Source: Rhodococcus sp. Leaf247
GTDB lineage: Bacteria; Actinomycetota; Actinomycetes; Mycobacteriales; Mycobacteriaceae
Assembly: GCF_001426185.1 (NCBI RefSeq)
Contig: NZ_LMRP01000002.1
Span: forward strand, 372,157 to 436,156
Reading direction: 5' to 3'
Length of the DNA: 64,000 bases
A model generated the notes under the pieces. That model saw only the letters and a list, made by a program, of their open reading frames with translations. It had not been told where the DNA came from and did no database searches. This document shows, piece after piece, positions 36,087-45,084 of this stretch. Each line of letters opens with the position of its first letter. The stretch's first letter is position 1. The translations under genes and the position numbers were made by a program.

Positions 36087-36134
36087 CGGCGCCGAATACT
36101 TGCGACGCAAACGGCCCGACTACCGTGGACGCCG

Positions 36135-36851
36135 ATGAATACCCACCAGATCGACATCGTCCGGCTCGCCTGGGCACGCGAACTCGGACTGCCCGACGAT
36201 GCCTCGCTGGACGACGCAGGCCGCCTCCACGTCGTCGACGACGACTCCGACCGCGTCATGTTCGTCGTCCTCGACGGCCACGCCGTCCTCGTCGGACCGG
36301 AGCAGATCATCGAACGCGCCGAGGGCGTCTCCAACGACGTCCTGGCCACGCGGGACGGTCTCGCGGACGTCGCGGGGTCACGGCGCGGGCGATGCGGAGG
36401 CCCGATCGTGCTCGCCTACCTCGACGACAGTCGCGACGAGATCCGCGTCGGACATCCCCTGATCTCGCACGAGGGAGCCGACGCCGACCGCGTCGTCGCC
36501 TCCGTACCGCCCGACGACGCCGCGGGTATCAGGTCCTTCGGCGTCGACTCGTGGTTCACGGTGTTCGACGACGCGATGGGCGAGTCGGACGCGACCCCGG
36601 CAGCGACGGCCGGATACGTCGAGTGGCGCGGATTCCTCGCGGACACGGTCGCGGTGACGACACCGTCGTACCGCCGACAAGGCTTCGGCGCGACGGCGGC
36701 GCGCCTGGCCACGAACGAGGCCATCGACGCGGGCCTGATCCCCCAGTGGGCGGTTCCGGTGGACAACGCGCCGGCTCGTCTGTTCGGCCGGTCGCTCGGC
36801 TTCACCGAGCTCGGCGTGCGCATCGGGATGGAATTGACTCCACCCGGGTAG
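36135..36851 (+). CDS. GNAT-family N-acetyltransferase
   Basis: A 238-aa protein whose C-terminal third has the acetyl-CoA-binding GNAT signature (VAVTTPSYRRQGFGATAARLATNEAIDAG) and the usual final block (DNAPARLFGRSLGFTELG). The N-terminal part (DDASLDDAGRLHVVDDDS) is acidic and not diagnostic. Substrate unknown. It is divergent from PadR and shares the operator gap. The GST-like gene follows after nine bases, so the two are likely an operon. Confidence 0.8.
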   Translation: MNTHQIDIVRLAWARELGLPDDASLDDAGRLHVVDDDSDRVMFVVLDGHAVLVGPEQIIERAEGVSNDVLATRDGLADVAGSRRGRCGGPIVLAYLDDSRDEIRVGHPLISHEGADADRVVASVPPDDAAGIRSFGVDSWFTVFDDAMGESDATPAATAGYVEWRGFLADTVAVTTPSYRRQGFGATAARLATNEAIDAGLIPQWAVPVDNAPARLFGRSLGFTELGVRIGMELTPPG

Positions 36852-36860
36852 GTTACGACC

Positions 36861-37880
36861 ATGAGCACCGACAGCGGCACCCCGTCCTACGTGGAAAAGG
36901 GCGGCTTCGACCGCGACACGAACTACATCGAGGACCGCATCACCGCGGACGGGCGCGACGGCTATCCCGTCGAAGCCGGCCGCTACCGCCTCGTCGTCGC
37001 TCGTGCGTGCCCCTGGGCCAACCGCGCGATCATCGTGCGCAGACTCCTCGGCCTCGAGGACGCGATCTCGATGGGTGTGTGCGGACCGACCCACGACAAG
37101 CGGAGCTGGACGTTCGATCTCGACCCCGACGGACTCGATCCCGTCCTGAAGATCCCGCGCCTGCAGGACGCCTTCTTCGCACGGTTCCCGGACTACCCGC
37201 GCGGCATCACGGTCCCGGCGATGGTGGAGGTGTCCACCGGCCAGGTCGTGACCAACGACTACCCGCAGATGACGCTGGACTTCTCGACGGAATGGACGCA
37301 GTTCCATCGCGAGGGCGCACCCGATCTCTACCCGGAAGCGTTGCGCGCGGAAATCGACGAGGTCGCCGAGCTGATCTTCCACGACGTCAACAACGGCGTC
37401 TACAAGTGCGGCTTCGCCGGCTCGCAGAGCGCCTACGAGAAGGCGTACGACGCCCTGTTCTCACGGCTGGACTGGTTGAGCGAGCGACTGGAGAACCAGC
37501 GGTTCCTGGTGGGCGACACCATCACCGAGGCGGACGTGCGGCTGTTCACGACGTTGGCCCGGTTCGATCCGGTGTACCACGGCCACTTCAAGTGCAATCG
37601 CAGCAAGCTGTCCGAGATGCCGGTGCTGTGGGCGTACGCCCGGGACCTGTTCCAGACGCCGGGGTTCGGCGACACCACCGACTTCGCCCACATCAAGTCG
37701 CACTACTACGAGGTGCACACCGACATCAATCCGACCGGCATCGTTCCCAAGGGTCCGGACCTGTCGAGCTGGCTCAGCCCGCACGGCCGAGAGGCGTTGG
37801 GCGGCCGACCTTTCGGTGACGGAACTCCCCCGGACGCGCCGAAGGCGTCGGAGCAGGTCCCAGCCGAGCACTGGGCTTAG
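36861..37880 (+). CDS. Xi-class GST-like / glutathionyl-hydroquinone reductase family protein
   Basis: A 339-aa protein of the ECM4/YqjG family. The thioredoxin-fold half has the catalytic cysteine motif RACPWANR near residue 49, and the C-terminal helical half has YKCGFAGSQSAYE and TEADVRLFTTLARFD. These enzymes reduce S-thiol conjugates of quinones. Actinomycetes of this group use mycothiol instead of glutathione, so the thiol partner is probably mycothiol (inference). It follows the acetyltransferase gene by nine bases and overlaps the convergent TetR stop by four bases. Confidence 0.88.
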   Translation: MSTDSGTPSYVEKGGFDRDTNYIEDRITADGRDGYPVEAGRYRLVVARACPWANRAIIVRRLLGLEDAISMGVCGPTHDKRSWTFDLDPDGLDPVLKIPRLQDAFFARFPDYPRGITVPAMVEVSTGQVVTNDYPQMTLDFSTEWTQFHREGAPDLYPEALRAEIDEVAELIFHDVNNGVYKCGFAGSQSAYEKAYDALFSRLDWLSERLENQRFLVGDTITEADVRLFTTLARFDPVYHGHFKCNRSKLSEMPVLWAYARDLFQTPGFGDTTDFAHIKSHYYEVHTDINPTGIVPKGPDLSSWLSPHGREALGGRPFGDGTPPDAPKASEQVPAEHWA

Positions 37881-38503
37881 TCGGAGCGGCCCGACGCCCT
37901 GATCCTGACCAGCGCGTCCGTGCCCAGCTCGACAAGTGTCGAGACGACGTCGTCACGAGAAAGGTCCACGTCCCCGCGCAACCACATCGCGACGACCTCG
38001 GTGGACCCTGCCACCAGGAGGTGGGCGACGAGGCGAGCGCGAGGGTCGTCCACGGCGCCCACCGCGAGCGTGGACAGGAAGCCGTCGACGAACCGAGCGA
38101 CAGCACGGTCACGGGCGGACCGTAGGCCGTCGTTGCCCGGCGCTTCGAGGTACAGCCGAGCAAGGCGCTTGTCGTCGAAGGCCGACAGCACGGCTCGCAC
38201 GGTCACCTCGATGAGATCGGAGCCTCGTCCGGTGTCGACCGAGACGACGCCGATCCGTGTGGCCACGTCCTCCAACACGTCGGACAGGGTGCTGCCGGCC
38301 GCGTCGTCGAGGTTGTCGAACGTCTCGTAGAAATGCCGCTTGGATACCGCCGCTCGTTCGCAGACGATTCCCACGGTCAGCGCCGAGATGCCCCGCTCGT
38401 CGACGAGATCGAGCACCGCCGTGCTCACGCGGCGCCGCCGGGCGGAGCGCCGTTCCTCCGCGCTCGCGCCGCCGTACGGGCGGTCGCTGTTCGGCGTGGT
38501 CAC
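37877..38503 (-). CDS. TetR-family regulator, divergent to the LDI/MpaB-like operon
   Basis: About 208 aa. The N-terminal TetR helix-turn-helix reads RRVSTAVLDLVDERGISALTV, then RAAVSKRHFYETFDNLDDAA. A variable ligand domain follows. The GTG at 38503 is preferred because the longer frame to 38551 would run into the TTGACA promoter of the divergent operon; no good ribosome-binding site supports either. An inverted repeat beyond that promoter is a likely operator. The neighbouring terpenoid-enzyme-like genes suggest a hydrophobic ligand (inference). Confidence 0.82.
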   Translation of the reverse strand: MTTPNSDRPYGGASAEERRSARRRRVSTAVLDLVDERGISALTVGIVCERAAVSKRHFYETFDNLDDAAGSTLSDVLEDVATRIGVVSVDTGRGSDLIEVTVRAVLSAFDDKRLARLYLEAPGNDGLRSARDRAVARFVDGFLSTLAVGAVDDPRARLVAHLLVAGSTEVVAMWLRGDVDLSRDDVVSTLVELGTDALVRIRASGRSD

Positions 38504-38538
38504 GACGCCATGGTGCCATGCCGGTTCGCTGGTGGGCG

Positions 38539-38567
38539 TTGACACCACCACCGACCCGACCTAGCAT
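38539..38567 (+). promoter_or_regulatory. Near-consensus promoter of the peptide-LDI-MpaB operon
   Basis: TTGACA (38539-38544), exactly 17 bases, then TAGCAT (38562-38567). It lies 40 bases before the ATG of the small peptide gene. The inverted repeat starting at 38569 covers the expected transcription start. Confidence 0.7.
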
Positions 38568-38568
38568 T

Positions 38569-38588
38569 CCGGAACTGGTACGTTCCGG
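38569..38588. promoter_or_regulatory. Inverted repeat at the transcription start, probable TetR operator
   Basis: CCGGAAC (38569-38575), 6-base spacer, GTTCCGG (38582-38588): perfect 7-bp arms immediately downstream of the -10 box. A repressor here would block initiation. The divergent TetR is the natural candidate. Confidence 0.6.
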
Positions 38589-38606
38589 TTTCGAAAGAGG
38601 TGGCTC

Positions 38607-38768
38607 ATGCTCTGCTGTGTCCTCCCGGTCCTGGTCATGGTCGGCATACGCGTCGCCTCGCGGGCGTGGAACGCCCTCCTCGGCGGATCGACGTCCGCGC
38701 CTGCCCGGCGACCCCCGGTCGCCACGCGCACGGTGAAGGACACCGTGACGGTCGGAGTCGCAGCATGA
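38607..38768 (+). CDS. 53-aa membrane peptide, first gene of the LDI/MpaB-like operon
   Basis: A short frame, ATG at 38607, with AAAGAGG eight bases upstream, the best ribosome-binding site nearby. Residues 2-13 (LCCVLPVLVMVG) form a short hydrophobic stretch that includes a Cys-Cys pair; the rest is basic and polar (SAPARRPPVATRTVKD). The stop overlaps the next start in ATGA, so coupling with the LDI-like gene is likely. I know no homologue. It may be a small membrane anchor or subunit, or a leader peptide used for coupling. The signal context supports translation even though the coding length is short. Confidence 0.65.
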   Translation: MLCCVLPVLVMVGIRVASRAWNALLGGSTSAPARRPPVATRTVKDTVTVGVAA

Positions 38769-40687
38769 GCGTCTCGTCGCCTACCCGGCTCGGCCGCATC
38801 CGACCGGCGCGCTTGCTGCCCAGTTCGCGGCCCGTCCTCCCTCCCGCCACCGCCTCGAGGCTCCGCCGAACCGCGTACGTCTACAGCGGGATCCTCGTCG
38901 TCGCGGTCGTGGTCGCCGCGACGTCCCACGGTCCACTGCGTCTCGCCGCGATCGGTGCGTTCTGGCCGGGCGCAGGTCACCTCGCCGCCGGGCACCCGGT
39001 ACACGCGCTGATCACACTCGCAGCGTTCGCCGTGTCGCTGCTCGTGTGGTGGATGGTCGGTGCCGCCGTGGCACCGATCGCGGTCTACGTGCTGTCGATC
39101 GTGAGCACCGCAGCGCTCCACGAAGGCCACCATCACGCCGCAATCGTGGGTCCTGCCCTGGTCGTGCCCGGCGCAGTGCTTATCGCCGGCGCTATCCACC
39201 TCGTGCGGCACCGCCGGCAGATGTCCACCGCATATCGCCTCAACGACGAGTTGGAGTCGGTCACGTGGTTCGAGACCGCGCTGCCGTCGACGAGCGAACC
39301 GGACGTACGCACCGCATCGGAGGCCGATCTCGCACACCTGCGCCTCGCACTCGATCTGGGACTGCAGCCCCTCGAGAACTTCGACGGATTCGACCACCGG
39401 GACCAGTTCCGTGAAGCGGCACTGCGCTACCAACTGTCGATTCTCGGCTACGCCCTCTCGATGTACCGGTACACGCACACGCCGGCGTTCTCGGGCTACC
39501 TCGCCGAGGCGCAGCGCAATGCCGTCGTCAAGATGGGCGATCGCCGGGTGTGGGGGTACTGGCCGCTCGAGAACGCCTGGGGGCGATTTTCCGTCGGACG
39601 CGATCCGGTGCGAAACCGCGACAACGTCATGCTCACCGGGTGGCAGGGGGCTGCGGTGGGAATGTACGAGAGCTTCGGGGACGACCGCTTCTCCCGTCCT
39701 GGCGGGCTCAGCTATGTGTGGTCCGACGACGTCCGGTACGACCACGATTTTCCCGCCCTCGCCGCGTCGATCCACCGCAACATGACGGCGTCGCCGTTCA
39801 CGCTCTTCTCGTGCGAGCCGAGGTGGATCTATCCGGTGTGCAACGCGTTCGGCGTCATCACGATGCAACTGTCGGACCGGCTACACGGAACCGAGTACGT
39901 CGCCGACCTGCAGGACGACATCCACCGCAGCTACGAGATGGAGTTCCAGAGACCCGACGGACGATCCATCGGGGTGCGCAACGAAACCCTCGGGATGTCC
40001 TGGAACATCTGGGCCGGGCAGGGTGTCACACTCCCCACCACCTATTGGCTGGGTGCCTTCGCCCCCGATCTCTCGCACCGATCGTGGTGGCTCACACGAC
40101 GCGACGCACTGACCCACGACGGACACCACTACCGACTGCCACGATCGGCAGCGACCCGGTGCGATGCCGGGGACTACTCGTTCGGTAGCGACGCGTTCGC
40201 CCACGTCTTCCTCGCACTGACCGCCCGCGAGGTCGGCGACATCGAGGTGGCCGACGATGCTCTGGACTACGTCGACTCGGTCGGACGCCGCAGCGATCAG
40301 GACGGCGTCGCGCGCTACGAAGGACTGTCGACGCAGGGAAACCTGTACGCACTGATGGCGCGCTTCTCACGACCCGCTGCGAACCGCGATCTGGTCGGCG
40401 CGGGTCTCCCGACACAGTGGCTCACCGGTCCGCAACTCGCCGAAGCCCCCTACCCGGACGTCCTCGTCGCGCGTGCGGTCAGCGACGGCCGAGACCTGGA
40501 CCTCGTCCTGTTTCCGGGAGCGACCGGCAGCCGGGTCACCCTCGTCGTCGATCGGCTGGTGCCGCGACGGACGTATCGGGTGCGCGGTGCGGTGACCGAG
40601 GCCGTCCAGTCCGACGACGACGGCCGCGCCCGAGTGCAGGTCGATCTCGCGGGTCGCACCGCCGTTCGTCTGGACCCGACGTGGTGA
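38765..40687 (+). CDS. Linalool dehydratase/isomerase-like membrane protein
   Basis: 640 aa. Residues about 35-150 hold four hydrophobic segments (for example YSGILVVAVVVAA and LITLAAFAVSLLVWWMVG). The rest resembles the alpha/alpha-barrel domain of linalool dehydratase/isomerase: MLTGWQGAAVGMYESF and FSCEPRWIYPVCNAFG. Cys350 and Cys359 are nine residues apart, the spacing of the two active-site cysteines of the Castellaniella enzyme. That family adds or removes water on small terpene alcohols. The substrate here is not known, and the membrane segments are an extra feature. The start overlaps the peptide stop (ATGA), and the stop overlaps the MpaB-like start (GTGA). Part of a TetR-controlled operon. 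Confidence 0.72.
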   Translation: MSVSSPTRLGRIRPARLLPSSRPVLPPATASRLRRTAYVYSGILVVAVVVAATSHGPLRLAAIGAFWPGAGHLAAGHPVHALITLAAFAVSLLVWWMVGAAVAPIAVYVLSIVSTAALHEGHHHAAIVGPALVVPGAVLIAGAIHLVRHRRQMSTAYRLNDELESVTWFETALPSTSEPDVRTASEADLAHLRLALDLGLQPLENFDGFDHRDQFREAALRYQLSILGYALSMYRYTHTPAFSGYLAEAQRNAVVKMGDRRVWGYWPLENAWGRFSVGRDPVRNRDNVMLTGWQGAAVGMYESFGDDRFSRPGGLSYVWSDDVRYDHDFPALAASIHRNMTASPFTLFSCEPRWIYPVCNAFGVITMQLSDRLHGTEYVADLQDDIHRSYEMEFQRPDGRSIGVRNETLGMSWNIWAGQGVTLPTTYWLGAFAPDLSHRSWWLTRRDALTHDGHHYRLPRSAATRCDAGDYSFGSDAFAHVFLALTAREVGDIEVADDALDYVDSVGRRSDQDGVARYEGLSTQGNLYALMARFSRPAANRDLVGAGLPTQWLTGPQLAEAPYPDVLVARAVSDGRDLDLVLFPGATGSRVTLVVDRLVPRRTYRVRGAVTEAVQSDDDGRARVQVDLAGRTAVRLDPTW

Positions 40688-41553
40688 CGCGTCGGCCCGG
40701 TGCCGCCGTCACCCGCAGGATCCGACATCTCGATCCCGATCGCGACTCCGCCGAGATCGCGCGACTCTCGCTCGTGGTGCTTCACGGCTCACCCGCGCTG
40801 ACGTACGCCCTATTCACGGTCGCGTTCATGAAGCAGGTGGCAGTCCCGTCGATGGCACGCATCCTTCATCGGCGAGGAACCGGCGACATCATGACCGATC
40901 CGGTCACGCGGAACGACGACACTCTGCTGTTCTTTGCCCGTCTCCTCGACCACGGACCCGAGTCGGATGTGGGGCGGGCGTGGATCGGTCGGCTCAATGC
41001 GATCCACGATCACTTCCCGATACGCAACGACGATGCTCTGTACACGCTGGCCACACTCGCGCTCGATCCACACCGCATCACCTCCGACCTCGCCCGATCA
41101 CCGTTCACCACGGCCGAGCTGGACGCGCACTGGAACTTCTGGCGTACGACGGCGGAACTGCAACGCCTGCAGCACATTCCGACGTCCCGCGCGGAGATGG
41201 AACGGTGGGCAGCCGACTACGAGAAGCGGGAGTACGCACCCAGTCCGGAGGGGCGAGCCGTCGCACGGTCACTCACCGACGCCTTCGCTGCGCGCATTCT
41301 CCCCTCGCGGCTGCGCGGGAGTGCACCGCAGATCCTGTCGGCGGTCTGTCCTCCGCAGTTGCGGACGGTGCACGATCTTCCCGATCCGTCACCGGCAATA
41401 CATCGCCTGGTGTCCGGCGCTGTCCGCGCGTACGTAGGAACCACGCCGGTGCGACCGACGAACCTGGACACGTCCATGGTCGTGAGACTGGGTCTCGGAC
41501 ACCTCGGCGACCTCGAACCGACGGACGTGGGGTACCGCGGCGCACGCCGGTGA
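40684..41553 (+). CDS. MpaB-like oxygenase family protein (DUF2236)
   Basis: About 289 aa. NAIHDHFPIRNDDALYTLATLALDPHRI and the downstream FTTAELDAHWNFWRTTAEL correspond to the conserved core of MpaB-type membrane-associated oxygenases, in which R/H residues bind haem. Fungal MpaB cleaves a farnesyl side chain, and rubber oxygenase Lcp is a distant member, so prenyl-chain oxidation is the family theme. The GTG start overlaps the LDI-like stop by four bases. Together the pair suggests oxidation of a terpenoid or prenyl compound (inference). It converges on map. Confidence 0.72.
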   Translation: MTRRPGAAVTRRIRHLDPDRDSAEIARLSLVVLHGSPALTYALFTVAFMKQVAVPSMARILHRRGTGDIMTDPVTRNDDTLLFFARLLDHGPESDVGRAWIGRLNAIHDHFPIRNDDALYTLATLALDPHRITSDLARSPFTTAELDAHWNFWRTTAELQRLQHIPTSRAEMERWAADYEKREYAPSPEGRAVARSLTDAFAARILPSRLRGSAPQILSAVCPPQLRTVHDLPDPSPAIHRLVSGAVRAYVGTTPVRPTNLDTSMVVRLGLGHLGDLEPTDVGYRGARR

Positions 41554-41570
41554 CCGTCGGCCCGTGGCAG

Positions 41571-42365
41571 CTACGGACGGAGAGTGAGGATCCGCGGACC
41601 GTCCTCGGTGACCGCGACCGTGTGCTCCCAGTGCGCGGAGCGCGAGCCGTCGGTGGTCACGACGGTCCAGTCGTCGTCCAGCACGCGGGTCTCGTAGGTA
41701 CCGAGAGTCAGCATCGGCTCGATCGCCAGAGTCGATCCGACCACGAGCTCGGGCCCCTTGCCGGGCGCCCCTTCGTTGGCCAGGAACGGCTCCATGTGCA
41801 TCTCGCGCCCGATACCGTGCCCGCCGTAACCGTCGACGATGCCGTAGGCGCGGCCGTGTGCCTTCTCCGCTGCGTGTGTTCCCTGCTCGATGGCGTGGGA
41901 GACGTCGGTGAGGCGGTTCCCGGGAAGCATCGCCGCGATACCCGCCTCCATCGACAACCGCGTGGCCTCGCTCAGCATCTCGTCCGCCTCGATGACGGTG
42001 CCGACGCCGAACGTCCATGCCGAGTCGCCGTGCCATCCGTCGAGAATGGCTCCGCAGTCGATGGAGATGAGATCGCCCTCGGCCAGGATGTCGTCGGCCG
42101 ACGGGATGCCGTGGACGACGCGGTCGTTGACGGAGCTGCAGATGCTGCCGGTGAAACCGTGGTAGCCGAGGAACGAGGGCACGGCGCCCGCGTCGCGGAT
42201 CACCGCTTCCGCGACCCGGTCGAGCTCGAGCGTCGAGACGCCGGGCTTCGCTGCATCGCGGACCGCGACCAGCGCCGCACCGACGACAGCCCCCGCCGCA
42301 GCCATGGCATCGAGCTCACCGGCGCTGCGGAACGGGACCACCTTGCGTCTGCGTCCGAAACCCAT
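41571..42365 (-). CDS. map: Methionine aminopeptidase, type I
   Basis: A 264-aa cotranslational enzyme that removes the initiator methionine. Metal-site blocks are present: [19 protein letters not shown] (His), [23 protein letters not shown] (Asp, Asp), [15 protein letters not shown] (His) and the C-terminal glutamates in LAIEPML and [11 protein letters not shown]. It is the last gene of the secY-adk-map unit and starts three bases after adk. Confidence 0.95.
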   Translation of the reverse strand: MGFGRRRKVVPFRSAGELDAMAAAGAVVGAALVAVRDAAKPGVSTLELDRVAEAVIRDAGAVPSFLGYHGFTGSICSSVNDRVVHGIPSADDILAEGDLISIDCGAILDGWHGDSAWTFGVGTVIEADEMLSEATRLSMEAGIAAMLPGNRLTDVSHAIEQGTHAAEKAHGRAYGIVDGYGGHGIGREMHMEPFLANEGAPGKGPELVVGSTLAIEPMLTLGTYETRVLDDDWTVVTTDGSRSAHWEHTVAVTEDGPRILTLRP

Positions 42366-42368
42366 GGG

Positions 42369-42926
42369 TCAGTCGTCGCTCTGGATCGCGTCGATGACCT
42401 TCTTGTTGACGTCGTCGACCTCGCCGACAGCGTCGACAGTGACGAGGCGGCCGTGACCCGAGTAGTACTCGAGCAGCGGGGCGGTCTCGTCGCGGTAGAC
42501 CTTCATCCGGTTGCGGATGACGTCTTCCTTGTCGTCCTCGCGGCCACGAGCGAGCATCCGCTCAACGACGACGTCCTCGTCGATGACGAAGGAAACGACG
42601 GCATCGAGTGACGTGCCGGCGTCCTCGAGGATGGACGACAGCGAATCTGCCTGTCCGGTCGAGCGCGGGAACCCGTCGAGAATGAAGCCGTTGACCGCGT
42701 CGGGCTCCGCGAGACGGTCGCGGACCATGTCGACGGTCAGCTCGCTCGGAACCAGGTCGCCTGCATCGAGGTACTTCTTGGCCTCGATGCCCAGCGGGGT
42801 CTGCTGGCCGATGTTCGCGCGGAACAGGTCGCCGGTGGAGATGTGCGGGATACCGAGCTTCTCGGACAACAGCGTCGCCTGAGTGCCCTTGCCGGCTCCG
42901 GGAGGACCGAGGAGGACGAGTCTCAC
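42369..42926 (-). CDS. adk: Adenylate kinase
   Basis: A 185-aa short-lid adenylate kinase (ATP + AMP to 2 ADP). P-loop [13 protein letters not shown]-binding [10 protein letters not shown], and [14 protein letters not shown] are intact. The lid is the short non-zinc form usual in actinobacteria. The GTG start overlaps the secY stop (GTGA), so the two are translationally coupled. Confidence 0.96.
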   Translation of the reverse strand: MRLVLLGPPGAGKGTQATLLSEKLGIPHISTGDLFRANIGQQTPLGIEAKKYLDAGDLVPSELTVDMVRDRLAEPDAVNGFILDGFPRSTGQADSLSSILEDAGTSLDAVVSFVIDEDVVVERMLARGREDDKEDVIRNRMKVYRDETAPLLEYYSGHGRLVTVDAVGEVDDVNKKVIDAIQSDD

Positions 42927-44245
42927 TTGAGGAACCCTTCGTAGTTGCGCTGCATCAGCTGGCTTTCGATCTGCTTCACCGTGTCCAGTCCCACGCTCAC
43001 CATGATGAGCACCGCGGTTCCGCCGAACGGCAGGTTCTGGGCGCCACCGGAGTTACCGATGTCGAGGAACAGGTTGGGAAGCACAGCGATGGTGCCGAGG
43101 TAGATCGCACCGGGCAGCGTGATGCGGCTGAGAACGAAATTGAGGTAGTCGGCCGTCGGACGTCCCGGCCTGATGCCCGGGATGAATCCGCCGTACTTCT
43201 TCATCTCGTCGGCACGCTCTTCGGGGTTGAACGTGATGGCGACGTAGAAGTACGTGAAGAAGACGATGAGGCCGAAGTAGATCGCGATGTACACCGGGTT
43301 CGCCGGGTTCACCAGATACGTGTTGATGGCGCGTTGCCACCAACTCGGGTCCGCCGCCGTGCTGGCATTGGTCAGCTGAGCGATGAGGTTGGGCAGGTAC
43401 AGCAGCGAGGACGCGAAGATCACCGGGATGACGCCGGCCTGGTTGACCTTCAGCGGCAGGTAGGTCGACGACCCGCCGTACATACGACGACCCACCATGC
43501 GCTTGGCGTACTGCACGGGGATACGACGCTGGCCCTGCTCGACGAAGACGACGCCGACGATGATCGCCAGTGCTGCCAGGCAGACCAGAGCGAACACGAT
43601 GCCGCCGCGGCTGTCCAGAATGGACTTGCCCTCGGACGGGATACGCGAGGCGATGCCGGCGAAGATCAGGAGCGACATGCCGTTGCCGACGCCGCGCTCG
43701 GTGATGATCTCGCCGAACCACATGACCAGGGCAGCACCCGCGGTCATGACCAGCACGATCGTGACCAACCCGAAGATCGACGGGTCGGCGATGATGTCGA
43801 GGTTGCAGCCCTGCAGCAGCTGACCGCGCGACGCCAGAGCCACCAGACCGGTGGCCTGCAGGATCGCCAACGCGATGGACAGATAGCGCGTGTACTGCGT
43901 CATCTTCGCCTGGCCGGCCTGGCCCTCCTTGCGGAGTTCCTCGAACCGCGGGATGACCACGGTGAGGAGCTGGACGATGATGCTCGCCGTGATGAACGGC
44001 ATGATGCCGATCGCGAACACGGAGAGTTGGAGCAGCGCGCCACCCGAGAACAGGTTGATCAGCGAGTAGATACCGGCGGAGTCGCCGCCGGACACCTGAT
44101 CGATGCACTGGCGGACGTTGCCGTAGTCGACACCGGGCGACGGAAGCGTCGCGCCGAACCGATAGAGAGCGATCAGGCCGAGCGTGAAGAGGATCTTCCG
44201 TCTCAGGTCAGGTGTCCTGAGGGCCGACACAAAGGCGGAAAGCAA
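42923..44245 (-). CDS. secY: Protein translocase subunit SecY
   Basis: A 440-aa ten-helix core subunit of the Sec channel in the cytoplasmic membrane. N-terminal block [19 protein letters not shown], plug region and later [18 protein letters not shown] are typical. Start is TTG at 44245, strongly supported by AGGAGG placed just upstream. It is preceded by a 213-base gap with a rplO terminator and a leader hairpin, so it has its own transcript with adk and map. Confidence 0.96.
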   Translation of the reverse strand: MLSAFVSALRTPDLRRKILFTLGLIALYRFGATLPSPGVDYGNVRQCIDQVSGGDSAGIYSLINLFSGGALLQLSVFAIGIMPFITASIIVQLLTVVIPRFEELRKEGQAGQAKMTQYTRYLSIALAILQATGLVALASRGQLLQGCNLDIIADPSIFGLVTIVLVMTAGAALVMWFGEIITERGVGNGMSLLIFAGIASRIPSEGKSILDSRGGIVFALVCLAALAIIVGVVFVEQGQRRIPVQYAKRMVGRRMYGGSSTYLPLKVNQAGVIPVIFASSLLYLPNLIAQLTNASTAADPSWWQRAINTYLVNPANPVYIAIYFGLIVFFTYFYVAITFNPEERADEMKKYGGFIPGIRPGRPTADYLNFVLSRITLPGAIYLGTIAVLPNLFLDIGNSGGAQNLPFGGTAVLIMVSVGLDTVKQIESQLMQRNYEGFLK

Positions 44246-44284
44246 CGATCCTCCTGGACGGGGTGACTAACGAGGGAGATGGTC

Positions 44285-44302
44285 GGGGCGCAGCAGCGCC
44301 CC
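44285..44302 (-). other. GC hairpin in the secY leader
   Basis: GGGGCGC (44285-44291), loop AGCA, GCGCCCC (44296-44302): perfect 7-bp arms about 40 bases upstream of the secY start. It may be part of a leader structure or a weak second terminator. Confidence 0.45.
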
Positions 44303-44375
44303 GTCGAACTCTAACAGCGCCCGCGAGCACGGAGTCCTACCCAGCCGGGCAGCACACTCGCGGGACGCTGAAAGG

Positions 44376-44413
44376 CCGATGGCCGTAGCACGAAGTCGTA
44401 CCACGGCCATCGG
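44376..44413 (-). terminator. Hairpin terminator after rplO
   Basis: Perfect 11-bp arms CCGATGGCCGT (44376-44386) and ACGGCCATCGG (44403-44413). The 16-base loop can fold further (ACGA/TCGT). It follows the rplO stop by 45 bases on the minus strand, with CCTTTC after it. Confidence 0.65.
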
Positions 44414-44458
44414 TCCGTATCAGTGGCGTTCACCCTGTGCGGGCGACACCGACGTCAC

Positions 44459-44902
44459 TCACAACTCGGTGGTGGACCCACCGGCTGCGGTGATCTTTTC
44501 CTTGGCACTGCCGGTGAACTTGTCGGCCGTGATGTTCGCCTTCACCGAGAAGTCGCCGTCGCCCAGGATCTTGACCAGGCGGTTCTTGCGCACTGCACCC
44601 TTGGCCACGAGATCGTCCTTGGAGATCTCGCCGCCCTCGGGGAACAGACGCTCGATGTCGACCAGGTTCACGACCTGGTACTCGACACGGTTGCGGTTGG
44701 TGAAGCCCTTGAGCTTCGGAAGCCGCATGTGCAGCGGCATCTGTCCACCCTCGAAGCGTGCGGGAACGTTCTTGCGAGCGCCCGTACCCTTCGTACCGCG
44801 ACCGGCGGTCTTACCGCGCTTGCCGGCTTCACCGCGACCGACGCGGATCTTGGCGCTCTTCGAACCCGGTGCCGGGCGAAGGTGATGCAATTTGATGGTC
44901 AC
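44459..44902 (-). CDS. rplO: 50S ribosomal protein L15 (uL15)
   Basis: A 147-aa large-subunit protein, starting [15 protein letters not shown] with the basic [18 protein letters not shown] segment that threads into rRNA and the globular domain at the C-terminus. The last gene of the rpsH unit, overlapping the rpmD stop by four bases. Confidence 0.97.
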   Translation of the reverse strand: MTIKLHHLRPAPGSKSAKIRVGRGEAGKRGKTAGRGTKGTGARKNVPARFEGGQMPLHMRLPKLKGFTNRNRVEYQVVNLVDIERLFPEGGEISKDDLVAKGAVRKNRLVKILGDGDFSVKANITADKFTGSAKEKITAAGGSTTEL

Positions 44903-45084
44903 TTGGTGACCTCCTCAACGGTGACGAGGTGACGCACCACATTGATCAGACCGCGTGTCTGCGGGGTGTCCTCGCGAATGACCGACTGGCGGATCTTCTT
45001 GAGGCCCAGCGTGCGGATGCTGTCACGCTGGTTCTTCTTCTGACCGATGGTGCTCTTGATCTGGGTGACTTTGAGCTCAGCCAT
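44899..45084 (-). CDS. rpmD: 50S ribosomal protein L30 (uL30)
   Basis: A 61-aa protein ([20 protein letters not shown]). The frame upstream overlaps rpsE and is not real; the ATG at 45084 lies eight bases inside the rpsE end, indicating coupled translation. Confidence 0.96.
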   Translation of the reverse strand: MAELKVTQIKSTIGQKKNQRDSIRTLGLKKIRQSVIREDTPQTRGLINVVRHLVTVEEVTK

